Positions 50,601 through 63,700 of a stretch of 64,000 nt of DNA are shown here, piece after piece. The stretch comes from Trichoplax adhaerens (taxonomy: Eukaryota > Placozoa > Uniplacotomia > Trichoplacea > Trichoplacidae), in assembly GCF_000150275.1 (NCBI RefSeq), contig NW_002060944.1, positions 1,683,306-1,747,305 of the forward strand, in the 5' to 3' direction. The notes below the pieces were generated by a model. The model did not search any database and had not been told where the DNA came from. It saw nothing but the letters and a program-made list of their open reading frames with translations. The stretch's first letter is position 1, and each line of letters begins with the position of its first letter. A program made the translations under genes and the position numbers.

Positions 50601-51385
50601 TAGTTAAGAACTTTACGTATGAAAATATGCGTATGACATTACATTCAGCAAAGTTGATAAGGATTCATGTTCGGTCTTCTGCGACCATACAAAATGACAT
50701 AAATGTAAAAATTATTTTCCATAATTAATTTCAAGCTTCTCTCCTAGTAACAACCACGCAATTACAAAGTTAAAAATTTGGGAAAGGATATATTACTTGA
50801 CGCCATTATGAACCGACAAACTGAAATATAGCCCCTAACATTTTCGATCCAAATACGAACGAATTAGTATGAATAGTAAACATGGAAGTAATAATGTAGC
50901 CATTACTAATAATTAATGAATAAGAGTTCACCAGGATTACTAAATTTAAACATATTTCAAGTAAGCAAAAGCATGTTGGGCAGTAGTAAATATCACCATT
51001 AAATTGCAATATCATAAACACTCTCAGGTGAAATCAAATAATGATATTTCTCAATTTTACTATAACATAAACTTTCAGCAATTTAGAAATATGTCCTTAA
51101 GTATACATTAACTGCTGCCTAATTTTTAATTATTATACGAGTTATGCACGGGTAGCTAGCAAAATGACTTCACAAAACTAAGCCAAGCATGGGTAAGAGT
51201 ATGATCTGAAACAGTAATTTTTAGGTAATTTGATGATAGCACTTTTGTGTAGGTACAGAAGTATTTGATATGCATTATGAAGTCTTATTAACGAATCTGA
51301 GAATATAACGGAAGTTTTATGATCGTATGGTAGAGTTATCAATACATTTCAATAACCAGGTCGATATACCAGTCATCATACTTAC
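47675..51385. other. Region between TEX47 and its partial paralogue
   Basis: No confident gene. Many TACTGTA-type heptamers occur between 47.7 and 48.9 kb. A 52-codon plus-strand frame at about 49372 with a hydrophobic start was seen but lacks support. Remaining exons of the TEX47-like paralogue would be expected here and were not found. Confidence 0.45.
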
Positions 51386-51681
51386 ATTTTCCCTTTTTCA
51401 TTATCAATCAAATCATTTATCATAACTTCATAGTTGTTGTAATCGCACTTCAAATTAAATTCATTAGTATCAGTGTAATTCAAGTATTTTTTAGTTACGA
51501 TGTTTAGCTACACCATATGAGACAGAATCATAAAGAAGCTTTACTTAATCATAATCGTCATAAAGAATAAATCTTACCTCAACCAGATGAATACAATATT
51601 GAGGGTAAACTAATAGCATTCCCGTTATTGCTTCTTTTCCGTAATTAATTTCATTAATTTTCAGTAATTTTGTATAGTAAT
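51386..51681 (-). CDS. Partial TEX47 paralogue (two exons)
   Basis: Two minus-strand exons, 51681-51578 (104 nt, phase 1 in, 0 out) and 51447-51386 (62 nt, phase 0 in, 2 out). They have exactly the lengths and phases of exons 3 and 4 of the TEX47 gene at 45027-47674. The first reads AITGMLLVYPQYCIHLVE, matching ITGLLLVYPYHVMHILE; the second reads like its EALNDII helix (YEVMINDLID). Splice sites GTAAGA and GTAAGT are intact. I could not find the flanking exons, so it is either a diverged gene with unrecognised ends or a remnant of a duplication. The same strand and about 4 kb distance suggest tandem duplication. Confidence 0.6.
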
Positions 51682-52559
51682 CTTTAATTTATGAAAGTAA
51701 CTATAATTATCACTTCTGTAAATGCATATATACACAGTGTACCGCTACATGAAACTAAGAACATTAGAGAAGAATCAATGTTAAAAGCTTAATTTAATTT
51801 ATATATGCGTATGCTGCAATCGAACCTGAAACATGCATATTACCTACTTACTTTCAAACTACAGAAAATGTCTAAGAGAATCTCGGAAAGATAATGCTAA
51901 TGTAATCAATAACTAATTAACTATGAATAATTGTATGAATATAAAATATCTCTAATCTTCACAAGAAATTTACCTTTTGCAAGTAATTGCATCATAAAAT
52001 CTTAACTGATTTAGCTCATAAACTCTGCTAAGTACAGATGCTTTATAGCTATTATTATTTATCTAACCCAAACGAAATATTTCGAATATTTATTTGTATT
52101 TCAATATTAATGAGGTTTGAACGATGATCAATTATTTCCGATTGCTACACATATAAATCTAACCAAAGTTATTCACATGCGTGATCAGCATATGCTACTG
52201 CCCATAGAGAATAAAGAGAAGCCTAAATGTTTTATTTTATTTTTATCTGTTGTATATCTAATCACATGTATACATACGGTATGAAATTACCACTATAATT
52301 TACTTATGATACGACGAGCTACCGTTATTATGACAGCAAATTTCAGATATCCAAATAACAATCATTAGAGTAAAGTACTCTATATTTTCCAAAAACTGCT
52401 TTTCTTGCTTCTTCGATCAGTAGCCACCCTTGCATGAAGAAGCATTGGTCACCTTGCTTGGTGCAACATAAATTTTAAAGTAGTTTAATACTTCAATACT
52501 TACTACGTCTGCATACAATTTCTACAGATATTGTTTCTTATATCAATTTTGTAGTGTAT

Positions 52560-53125
52560 TTAGAATATACTGTAACTATATTCTACTCTTAAATATAGAC
52601 ATGTTGTATTGCTCTTATATTTAGATAGATCTACAGTCCGCTTACTCTACATTCATATATAGACTACTGTATTTAGTTATTACGGTACTCGCTGTTTTCT
52701 ACAATCATCTACTATTTTGTAACCTGTTATGGTATATGTTGTATCTAATTCCACAATCCTATTCTCTGCATGTGCTCTATCTTTAAAACTATAAATACCG
52801 GCGATTTCTACCTCAGAGTTCATTAGCCTCTCAGTTAGTCTTCTAGTTAGTCTCTCACAGTCTAATACTTCTACTCGTTACTCACGACAGCTTGCACGCT
52901 GATCTACCGTAACTACCTCACTGTACTTCACATTACTAACCTACAATAAAGCATAACTTTTTATAAACCCTTTGTTGTAATAATTGTAAATGGCGACTAA
53001 ATCTCAATCCTCTGAGATATCGAACCCTCCATCACAAATTTTAATGAAAATCGTGGGAATATTTTATTGTTTTGTTTTCGTGGCACAGAAATAATTATAC
53101 CGAAAAACTAAAAACTTCAGTTTAA
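52560..53125 (+). mobile_element. Possible LTR retrotransposon remnant (LTR plus start of internal region)
   Basis: A pyrimidine-rich stretch with a TATA-like CTATAAATACC near 52790, an AATAAA near 52950, then TGGCGACTAAATC near 52991, which starts with TGG as primer-binding sites do. A short frame follows (MATKSQSSEIS...), stopping after about 34 codons. This order (promoter, polyadenylation signal, TGG site, gag-like start) is typical of Ty3-type LTR elements. Neither a second LTR nor TG...CA ends were identified, so an ordinary promoter with a first exon remains possible. Confidence 0.3.
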
Positions 53126-54703
53126 ACTTCAGCAGTAATTAATATCGGTTATGTGCGTAAGTGCCTAATTGTTTTTGATCTATTTCTATACTTCTTATTT
53201 GAAGATCTTAAAACTATGAACAATTTAGAAGTACGAAAATGCAAATAACCATTACACGCATACATAGAAAACTAATTACGTGAAATATAAACATTAAGTA
53301 TGAACGTAAATAATTAGAGCTTATTATAGCTAGAATTGATCTTAAATTGGTAAATTACGCCGAAGAATGTAGCTGATATAGTGCAGTACTAGGCAAAGCG
53401 ATTCCCAAATGTGAGTAGTAGAATACATACAAGCTTTTGCGCGTGATATTTCGCATACTTGTTAATTCGAGAACCCGCTACAGTAGCGCCCGTATTATTT
53501 AAAATTTCACTTTCTGGGTGAGATTTTATGTGTTAACTAAATATCAGTAGATTCTATCCGAGTATGTAATCCTGAGTCAAATCAAAAATCACTAGCTTCT
53601 GTCATTTTACCCACTACAACCAATGCATTATCCATTAATTTACTGCAATTTAGCTCCAAAACGTTAACCATGTTTTTAAAAGTCTATCGTTAAAAATAAA
53701 GATAGTCATTCAAGCACATACTGTAATGTGAGTGCTTCAAACTTAATTAAGAAGTAGATCTTTCGCTATAGCAACTTTACCGTCCAACTTTTCATGAGTT
53801 GCGAAATTTTTTAGTTTTCCAATATAAATAGTTCGATGTATGAAGGCATTCTGTTGCAATCCAAAAGTATTATAACATTTAGAGAAAATTGTAAGCTAAA
53901 TACATACGTATCCTTGTGCCTTTAAGTACTTAATTATTCTACATAACAACCTTATTAACGGTCTGAGTCCGCTCGTGTATAATATCCAAAAGCGAAATGG
54001 GTTCTGTATCCTGTTTCTGTTCAAAGTTTGAGATCTCAGACATTCCCGAAAATTTAATTATTTCTTTTCAATACAACGGTGAAATGATTTTTGAAAGGGA
54101 CCATAAGAAATTTAAAGCTTTTATTTAGTTTGTTATGGTCGTTACGGAACTGTAGACTCAAAATGTACTTACAGTACATAGTATAGTAATTTCCCTCCAG
54201 GTGCAATGGCGATACTTTAAATAACTAGTCAGAACAAATCCATTATAAATATTACAATGATATATTTTGTTAACTAAGCAGATTTATGTTGACTAGTAGT
54301 GATGACAACCATCCTAACAATGGATACTAATTTAAAGATTTATCTTGATCTACTTGAAGGAGTTAATACTTGCTCTACTTTATATTGATCGGTACCCTTT
54401 CTTCCATTATATTCGAAGCTGTAAACAATTAATAATAGTTTGGTCTATGGTAACGTGATACATAATAAGTGAATTGAGTGTTTACTAACAGTACCGTAGT
54501 AAAACCTGTCTCCATTAAACTCAGTTTGATAATTAATAATATTAATGATAATCTTTACGACACCAGATCTGGAGTGATAATGTGATGTTATCACAGTCGG
54601 AGGTGGACGTTGGATGGACAATCATCCTGTTTAGCATCAATAAACAATAATAAACAACATATTGTACGTAAAGTACAGTACAGTAAAATATATGGTATAT
54701 TAC

Positions 54704-54780
54704 ACGGCCAAAACCCGATCCGGCTACAGTATTATGCCGGCTAAAGTCCGAATTAAGGGCAGAAACGGTTTGAATTTCGA
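54704..54780 (-). repeat. Dispersed GC-richer short repeat, copy 2
   Basis: Read on the minus strand, this stretch shows TTCGGACTTTAGCCGGC, ATAATAC and GGATCGGG-TTT-GCCGT. These appear in the same order as 8948-9018 with a short gap. Flanks differ, so it looks like a dispersed element fragment. Confidence 0.45.
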
Positions 54781-57739
54781 GCTTCAGCCGACTATGCAAG
54801 TGCTTTAAGTATAATACTCATCATATTAAACTATTTCATTGCTCTAAGAAAGTGTTTAATTAATTACATTGTATGGTAAGAAAGGACTAAACGAAGTTTT
54901 TCTTCTTTCACTTTAGCAAATAATCTTTCTTAAAATATATGTACTGTACTCTTATTTCAGACTTTAGCCTAGTAACTATAATAAATTAATTATATACCAT
55001 TTATTATTTTGCAGATTACAGAATAATAGAGAGCAGTTTTGTACAGCAAAAACTTTTTACAATTATTATTGGACCCAATTGATAGAATAAATTTTAAAAT
55101 TATAGGCCAAGTAACATTTCGGAATCGTGACAATGAATTCACATAACAGGGCAAGTGAGCCTTGAGGGATCACAATCTGACTGACGGCGAATATTTTATG
55201 GAGTAATTTGTTACATGGTATCATAATTTGCGCATGACATTGAATAACTTTTAACAATTAAGATTGAATGACCGTTACCTTTCACTGATGTAATCAAATA
55301 TATCCTGGAATAGAAAAATTCCAGCTGACACTATGCTGTACCACAGATTTATATCAGATATATCATCTTAATATCTATCATATAATTCACAATGTACGTA
55401 CAGTTGACTGCAAGTTAATGAAATGTTAGCAATGACAGCTCATAACTACCAGATGGATTAGCACTAAACAGTGATCATATAGCACAGTATAATAGATTTA
55501 ACATTACTTTTCGAAATTTACGTCATGCTATGTGAACATTGAGGCAATTCTTCGGTATGTCGAAAGCATTTCTGTCTTGATCTAGCAATTGCTATTGACC
55601 ATGGTTATTAATAAGAATTTGACATGGTTCAGCTATGGCGTTCAGCGTTAAATTTTTCGAATATATCATTTTCATCAGTTATAGTAAAAATTTGATATGA
55701 AAATTAAAGTAGTTGGCCTCTCGCCAATTATAGCTTCCAAATTCTTTTATATTAAGGAAAACTTCAAAGCGATATTCACCAAATTGTGTCTAAAATAGAT
55801 GCTACCCTATCAAAATAACAAAGATTTTATAAAGAAGTAAAAATGATTACATAAATATTTTTACAGATAGTTTAGTCTACTAGATGGAATGCACAAATAT
55901 TTTCTTGATACGCATTCATCTAAGGAATTTGTCTCGTAGATGATCCTGTGATCTCGTATTGTTCTTTACCTACTGTCTGGCCTCACTTTAAGTTAAAATA
56001 TTTATATACATACAATAACAGTTGAAGTTTACGACCCATAAGGATAAAATTGTGATTTAAACGTTTCGACCAATAGAATTTCCACCTAGTTTGATAAAAT
56101 CAATCTTGACTTCATTACCTAATTGGATGAAGATTAACTAATTATTAACAGAGAAACTTAAAAAAACGGAGTCTACTCATTCATACTAAACGTTTACAAG
56201 TCAATAACGAAAACAAGACGTTAGTGTTTATGCTAATTACTGAAGTTCTAGTTTTGTTTACTCTACGTATGGTACCAATTGGAACGCATTGTAATTGTTT
56301 TCGATGATAGTAGATGTTTTTCTATCTACAATGTCTAAAAGTTAATTATAAGAACGGTACAAAGCTAAGCATCCACATTCTCTTATCTGAAATTAAACCT
56401 AATGTTAAGTTCTTTGACCATTTCTAGCTAGCTACTGCCCTAATATCTGGTGCTTTACTACAGCTATTTAGATCCATTTTAATTGCATTATAGGCACGTT
56501 CATATACTAGAATGTTTTAACGTGGGATTACAGTTACAGTAAAAGATAATTTTCAGTTTAAAAACTATAAAAACTAGCAAATTGCAATTACAGGGTCTTG
56601 CTAAAGATTTAAATAATCCAATCATTCATCCTAAGGGACTGTTACATTCTATAGTAGTTAGCCCTAAGAGAATTTACTAACTATTTCAATTTTGAAGAAA
56701 ATTTAACACTATCGCAATTCTATCTTCTCATACAGACTCTATAATGTGCATTAAATTACCAGTATGTAAGATAAACTTTTTACTTTCAGAAGGGCATAGC
56801 CACAATGATATCAATTAATACTATCTAAACTTGGTCTATCTTTACCGCTATATTTGTTAGTATCTATAAATACAGGTCAATTCGATACAGCTTGCATTAC
56901 AATCGACGACTGCGAAAGTAACAGTAAGTTAGTGATGAGCTAGAGTATAGATGAAAGTCTGCATGTGATTAATTACCTACCGGCTGTTATTTCCATAATC
57001 ACATAATCGCCTATTATAATTACCTAAATTTATCTAAATTTATTTACAATAGTGTATCTTCCTCAAAAATGGACATATGGCGCACCACATTACATTTACG
57101 CAAACAGCTATCGTAAAATTTTATATATAATATTTAGCGCAGACTAAGTTGACATAGTTCTTTCCACCTGCATCCGATGCGTAGCGATCACGACGCCTTT
57201 TATTCAATTTTATCTCTGAAACACCAGTCATACGTACTTATCGTATTCATATTACATGGCAACAATCATTTAAAATTAATTAAATTGTGATCACCGGTTA
57301 CATGACTAGACTAGTGGTCATTTTTGATCACCGTATTAGTACCTAAACCAAAATTCAGATCTTAATTTAAAATACGTATTATATCAACATAATTCAATTT
57401 GAAAATCTATCCCAGTGGGATATCGTCTCTGATCATACAATTATTTATTTGGACTGCTGTTGGCATTAAATAAAATTTAAATGATCAACGATTGTACATA
57501 TCCGGTCAATTAAACTTCGTGGTCCTCTTTACCGACAAGACAGATGAGAATTACTGACCTAACATGAAAAAGATTTGGAACTACTTTCTAATTTCCACGG
57601 TAATCATGGATTAGTATCTATCTAATCTTTAATAGTATAAAGCGTAAGTAACTGTTCGAAATTTAAAGTTAGAAAACTTAGTATTTATTATTTGATGATT
57701 TTGAATATAACGCGAATATAAAAATGGATTTAAAGTCTT

Positions 57740-60700
57740 ATGGCTTTTAAATTTTACCTACAAGTAAATATTCTGTTCTGTTGCAAATTCAGCATCTGGT
57801 ACTTAATTATCAGTGTTCGTAAATGAGATTAGTAAACAACACAGTATTAATTATGTATGTCAATACCTGGATTCTTAGTCAATTCGATACAGTATTTTTA
57901 AATCAGGTTGGCAGTTTTACCATTGGTAATAAATTCAAGGGATAAGATTTCAAAAATTCAACATATGATATTCAAATAGATTTTGAAACTCACTCTTAAA
58001 GTAGTTGAGTTACCACTGATAAAAAATATTAGAATTCAATAATTTAACTAAAACTTTCCATAGTTGATTACATTTGCAATAAAATAGAGGGTATTTGTGC
58101 AAGTAAAATACTTCAGTATCATCACTCATAATCGATATGTTTCCAGCTGATGATACTGCCTAAAACCGTGGCATTCAACTTTTATTAGTTCCTTTTCCAT
58201 TTAACAATAGGTATCATTATTGATCACAAGTATTGCTGCCATCCCAAAGAATGGTAAGAATTATTTACTGTAAAAGAATTTAATGACGTAGTTATAGTAA
58301 AACTCTTATCTTCAGATGATTGAAAGATTTAGCTATGTGTATGCATCACTAAAATAATATTTAAAAATTTTATAAGAAAATTCGTTACTACCACGCTTTG
58401 AAAATAATATATAATTCTCAAACTAGTGGTACGATATAATTTATGACAGTCGTAGTATAAGTCTTATTTTTTGATATTTAATAGAACGCAGATACTTTAT
58501 ATTGCAGCTATAGCGTAATATACCGTAATGGTATTTACAAATTTTCTATACTAATTATAGATGATGGCTTCCATTTAACATCATCCAGTGCATCGGGTAT
58601 CGTTCGATTGCGTGGAACTTCTTTTTCTAACCGTGGAAGGATAGAAGTATTTTACAATAACACATGGGGTACAGTATGTGACGATGAATGGGATATACAT
58701 GATGCTATGGTAGCGTGTCGACAGTTAGGATTTGAAACTGCTAGGCGAGCTTTATGTTGTGCAGCATATGGCGAAGGTAGCGGAACTATATGGCTAGATA
58801 ACGTTCGCTGCAATGGCAATGAAACCGATCTATTTGACTGTCAACATCAAGATTTTGGATATAGTGATTGCCATCATAGCCACGATGCCTCAGTTATTTG
58901 TGGAGGTAGGAATAAAGCATGCGATTAACATTATAACTGCCGGTATAGCTCACTGCTGCTGTACTTGATAAATTATACTGTACGTAAGTTACCGGTAGTT
59001 TACGAAGTCAGGCATTTTGCAAATTGCCGGTAACTTAACATTATAAGCTTACTAATTATGTAACCGTACTTTATTATTTCTACTTGAAGAAAGTAAAGAA
59101 TGTGCATCATTTCCGTGTAATCATGGAATATGCCTAGAAGGCTATCTTTCCTATAATTGTTCCTGCTCCTTAGGATGGACCGGAATAAACTGCAATGAAG
59201 GTATAGATTTAGTTTATATTTCACTGATACTTTTAGATTATAGCATTATTATCCCTCTTTAAGATTATGCCGCAATTATCATCAACGAAAGTATGCAGCG
59301 ATGAAATTCATGTAATTTTTCGTCCAAAAGTTATGTTTGCGACAGATCTTAAGTATTACAACGAATACCATATTTACCATACTTATCGATAGCAAGGCTG
59401 GAAGACATAGTTTATGTTACCAGTAAATGATATCGGGAACGTTAAATGCCATATTTGAGGCAATTCGGATTAATGTAAAGAGCCGAGCCGTAGAATACTA
59501 AAATCTATACCGTTTACGGTAAAGATTTTGGTAGTTTATGCCTCAGCATATTGTTGCAGCACTAGTATTCTAGTATTTCTTTATTGTAAATATGGTAAAT
59601 GATCTATGAAAACCACACGAATGTGAAACAAGTCATATACATTTACTGACCTGAAGTTATAATTAATCAAACTCTAATAGTGTCTATACGAAGATGTAAA
59701 TCTTAAAATCTAAAAAGCCGAAAAATTTAAATACATATAAGTGTAAATTCAGTAGCATGTTCTTAACGTTTCTTTCAATTTGTTAATCAAATCAGTAATT
59801 TCCTATGAGATTAAAAATTAAAGCATATGAGTGACGTTATAATTGAGAAGTTAAATTTTTAAATTCCCATAAATTATATTAAAGGAATACGTACCGTTAG
59901 AAAACTTGATAAACAAAAACGCATCGTGCTCAAGTCCTAATCCAAACAATCCGCTCCGCTATAGTTTTACCAATGTTCTAACTCTTTAGGCAATTGCCAT
60001 TGCCGCTTAAAAGAAGAAAGTTATATTCAATTATGAAGAGAAATAAATAATAATCATTCTTTCTTGTGAAATTGAATGTCAGATCTGAGCATTAGCAAAA
60101 CATAATAATTTTCTCTTGTAAATATAGTTAAGTACCGCACCCATGGAATTACAATATATATGAATATATTTATTTGGGTTTCACCAATTTAGTACATAAA
60201 AAAAGTTGCAGTTAGATATTTTAGCTCTTAAAACCCAACAATCATAACACTTTGTAATGACAAAATTAATGAAAAAATAAACTTCTAAAACTGTGATGGA
60301 TACGGAACGTTATCTTGTATAATTAATATTAATTATCACTTGCATCCTAGCAAATAGTCAATAACTTCTTGATGGTATAAGATGAACGTAGGTACACTGC
60401 TTTGTACCTGCACATATTAACATATTCTCTGAATTTCTTATCACAGCATGATCACTATGTTTTAGGTATCTCTTAGATTTAAACATTTTAACCCTAAATT
60501 AACGTTTCTTAAAGTAGCACGTATTCTTGTTTTAACATTGTTTATCATTTTATGAGCTTTATATCATATTTTAATAGTAGCAAAGACCAATGCTATCACA
60601 TATATTAACATCGCTATAAGATTACGGATTTCGCTTGTTAGAAAACTCAACGATAAGATTTCGTTTTAGTATAATAGAATCTTCATTCTGCAAACAATAG

Positions 60701-63700
60701 GAATTTGTGCCTCTAGTCCTTGCAATAATGGCAATTGTACTCCTAATTCCACGAACACTTTTTACTGTAAATGCAATGATGGCTGGTACGGAGATGCTTG
60801 TGAAATCGGTAAATTCTTGAGTGCCTGTAAAAGTTTAATTTTTATTACGAGGCTTAACACAACTACTACAGTAGCTGTTTAAGCGTTCTAATAAGAAATA
60901 GATAATTTGATTTAAGCAGCATTTTTACCGATTTTATAGTAATAGTTAATGGATAGTTTACCAGCTCGGTCATTATATGTAAATGATTGACGTAACATCC
61001 TAGTAAATAAGGAATAAGTGCTTCGTGTTTGCTGTTTCTCTGTTACATCGAAAATTTAAGAAAAAAATCCGTGCAGCTCACAGCCATGCCCAAGAAATGC
61101 GACTTGCTACAAGCAAAGTACTTCTCACTATGTATGTCTATGCCCAAATGGCTACTTTGGAAGACAATGCGAACAGGGTTGTTGATACACTATATTTAAA
61201 ATTAATACTGTTTCAAACTTTTATCTAATCTGTGCTGTGCCATTCGCTAAGTACAAATGAAATTACTTTGATAAGTAGTAATAAGTATCAGACAGTGGTA
61301 AGGATTTTTCTTGAAGAATACAAATTTTAACTTGAACGCTCTTTAATTATCTCCCTAAAGGAATTATTAAAGATGGATCTTTAAGAATGGCATCGCCTCA
61401 AAGTCAGTCTGCTTGTAATATCTTACAAGTTTATTATAATGGCACTTTTGGAGTTATATCTGGGAATATCCATTTTTCTGGGTGGAATCATAATAACGGA
61501 AAAGTAGCCTGCATACAACTTGGATATAAAACTGTACAAGATTCCTGTCGAAAAAGGATAGAGAATCGAACTGTGTTTGAATGGATTAATAATTTAAAAT
61601 GCAACGGGAATGAAAAGGCAATTCTTCATTGCTCTACGTTACAAATTACTGGAAGGATATCAACTGAATCCAAATATTATGCTGGTGTCATTTGCTCAAG
61701 TACAGTTCGTAGACACATATTATATTTTTATTTATGAAAATGTTTAATGCATTAAAAGTCTACTGAAAGCTTGCCTATAGCCTAATACCGTTCTCTAAGA
61801 ATGCTAAATATATGCATACGAGTACATTATATTTTCATGCCTCGTGATCAATATGAGATAGAACTATTTAAAATGCATGAATTATTCATACAAAGATGTC
61901 ACTAATTTATTTTATTTCTGAATAGATGGTTGCGGTTATAATACTCAGAATAACCCGTGTCGAAATGGTAAATGTATACCTGTCGGAAAGTCTGATTTTT
62001 ACTGCAAATGTTTCCATGGTTGGTCTGGTGAGAACTGCGACTATGGTAAGGTACTATATAAGTATATTTATATGTATATATGTAACCTCTTCTTTGTTTA
62101 ACACTTGTCAATTAAAATATGATTGAAAATTCGTTGAGCTGTCAAAATTTCTTAGATGTCAAGACCTAAAATGCACTATAGTTTTTACATTAGTCGAATG
62201 TTTATGATTTCATGTTACCTTATTTCATTATTAGCAAAGGAAGAGACAAAGTTATTTAATCAAATGACGATAAATAGTTGAAATCTTGCTCTTACTTCAT
62301 TGCATAAATACATAATCTGCCTTACAATATCATTCTTAGCGTTGTGAACGTTGTTTAATTAATATCGTTATCTTTTCATTCAGTGCAAACGGAAGTTATA
62401 TAGATTATTTAAATATGCATTGGAAAAGTAAGAGACTGCAAAATTAATTTATATAATAATAGTGTTTTAGTAGTCCAGGACACAGATTACAGCTAATTGG
62501 GATCTTTGCATAATGCGAGAATATATTTCGTCGCGTCACAAATTATAAAATTCTAGCTTGCTGCCACATTCTTGCTAATATAAAGTACAGATTTTTATTA
62601 AATATTCTCGTGTACTGGCTGAAATATTGCACGTGCTTTAAAGCTGCTATTGAAATCAAATTCATTAGATTTTTAGATTTACATGCAAATGAACTAAATA
62701 ATAAGACTTTAATGTTGCGGATACGTATCTATTATTAAGTGCCTTAATGAGTATAGTGATGAAACGTTAGTTGATCTTGCTAGAATCCAAGTTATTTAAA
62801 GCAAAGCTGAAGCAAAGCAACCTGGTTATATTAATTACAACAAGCAAACATTGTAAACTTTTCAGTTTCCATAACTTATTTTATACCAAGTCGCTAATAA
62901 ATAGTAATTGCTTCACTAGACATTGACGAGTGTGTTTCGTCTCCCTGTACCGAAAATTCAACGTGCGTCGATGCTGTTGGCTTGTACTATTGCAAGTGTC
63001 CAGAAGGATACTACGGAGAATCGTGTGAAAAAGGTTATTACAGGAGGGTGATAATTAAATTATTGATTGTATCAACAGTGACTATCAATATTAGATTGTT
63101 AACGGTTACTAGCATATCAATCGCGCTGATTTCGTATCGTAATAACAACTTGTTTACTATTAACTACATGTTTTCTCATTTTACTTCGGTAATAATTTAC
63201 ATTTAAGTATTAAATACATGTGTAAAGCACATTGCTGTACCGTGCAACATATTTATGTTCTGTTTTATTCGTAGGTGGCACTGTGCTGGAATCTGATGTT
63301 CGGTTACACACCGATACTTCTGGTTGTTCGATCATTTATATTTACCATAATGGCTTCTGGGGCATCATGGGGATGTCGTCATCTTGGTTTAGTTATACGG
63401 AAAGGATTACATGCCTTCAGCTAGGCTATCATGGTGGCTCTAAATCATGTACTTATAAGGCGTCAAATAAATCGGAAATTGGGATGCAATGGTTAGACGA
63501 TGTAAGTTGTCGCTATTTCGAGAAAGATATTCAATCATGCCATAAATCAAAATGGAGCCCGAAAATGATTAAGACTAACGATTTAGTAGGCGTCTTCTGT
63601 GTTGGTAAGTTCCTAATAGTATCTCTGAATTCCTTAAATTATTAAATTTACTTTTAACAAAGCCAATCGAAAATAGGCTTTATTGTTGAATATAGCTTCG

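Larger units (their letters stand above)
51682..57739. other. Gene-poor stretch with repeat remnants
   Basis: No confident gene over about 6 kb. It holds a possible LTR remnant (52560-53125), a GC-richer repeat copy (54704-54780) and scattered TACTGTA heptamers. Minus-strand frames at 54542-54799 and 55066-55257 overlap repeat-like or unassigned DNA and are not called. Confidence 0.45.

Noticed and set aside
50806-51021. Minus-strand hydrophobic frame where the next TEX47-paralogue exon would be expected
   Set aside because: Sequence does not align with TEX47 and no phase-compatible splice pair was found.
54542-54799. 85-codon minus-strand frame
   Set aside because: Overlaps the GC-richer dispersed repeat and has no recognisable domain.
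55066-55257. 63-codon minus-strand frame, considered as a third TEX47-like copy
   Set aside because: No ITGLLL block upstream and no alignment with TEX47 exons.
56873-56920. 48-nt phase 1-1 open stretch with two Cys upstream of the SRCR/EGF gene
   Set aside because: Too short for an EGF or SRCR domain, and it lies upstream of the better signal-peptide exon.
59498-59533. Interrupted inverted repeat around ACCGTTTACGGT
   Set aside because: Stem is interrupted and could be chance in AT-rich DNA; no element boundaries seen.
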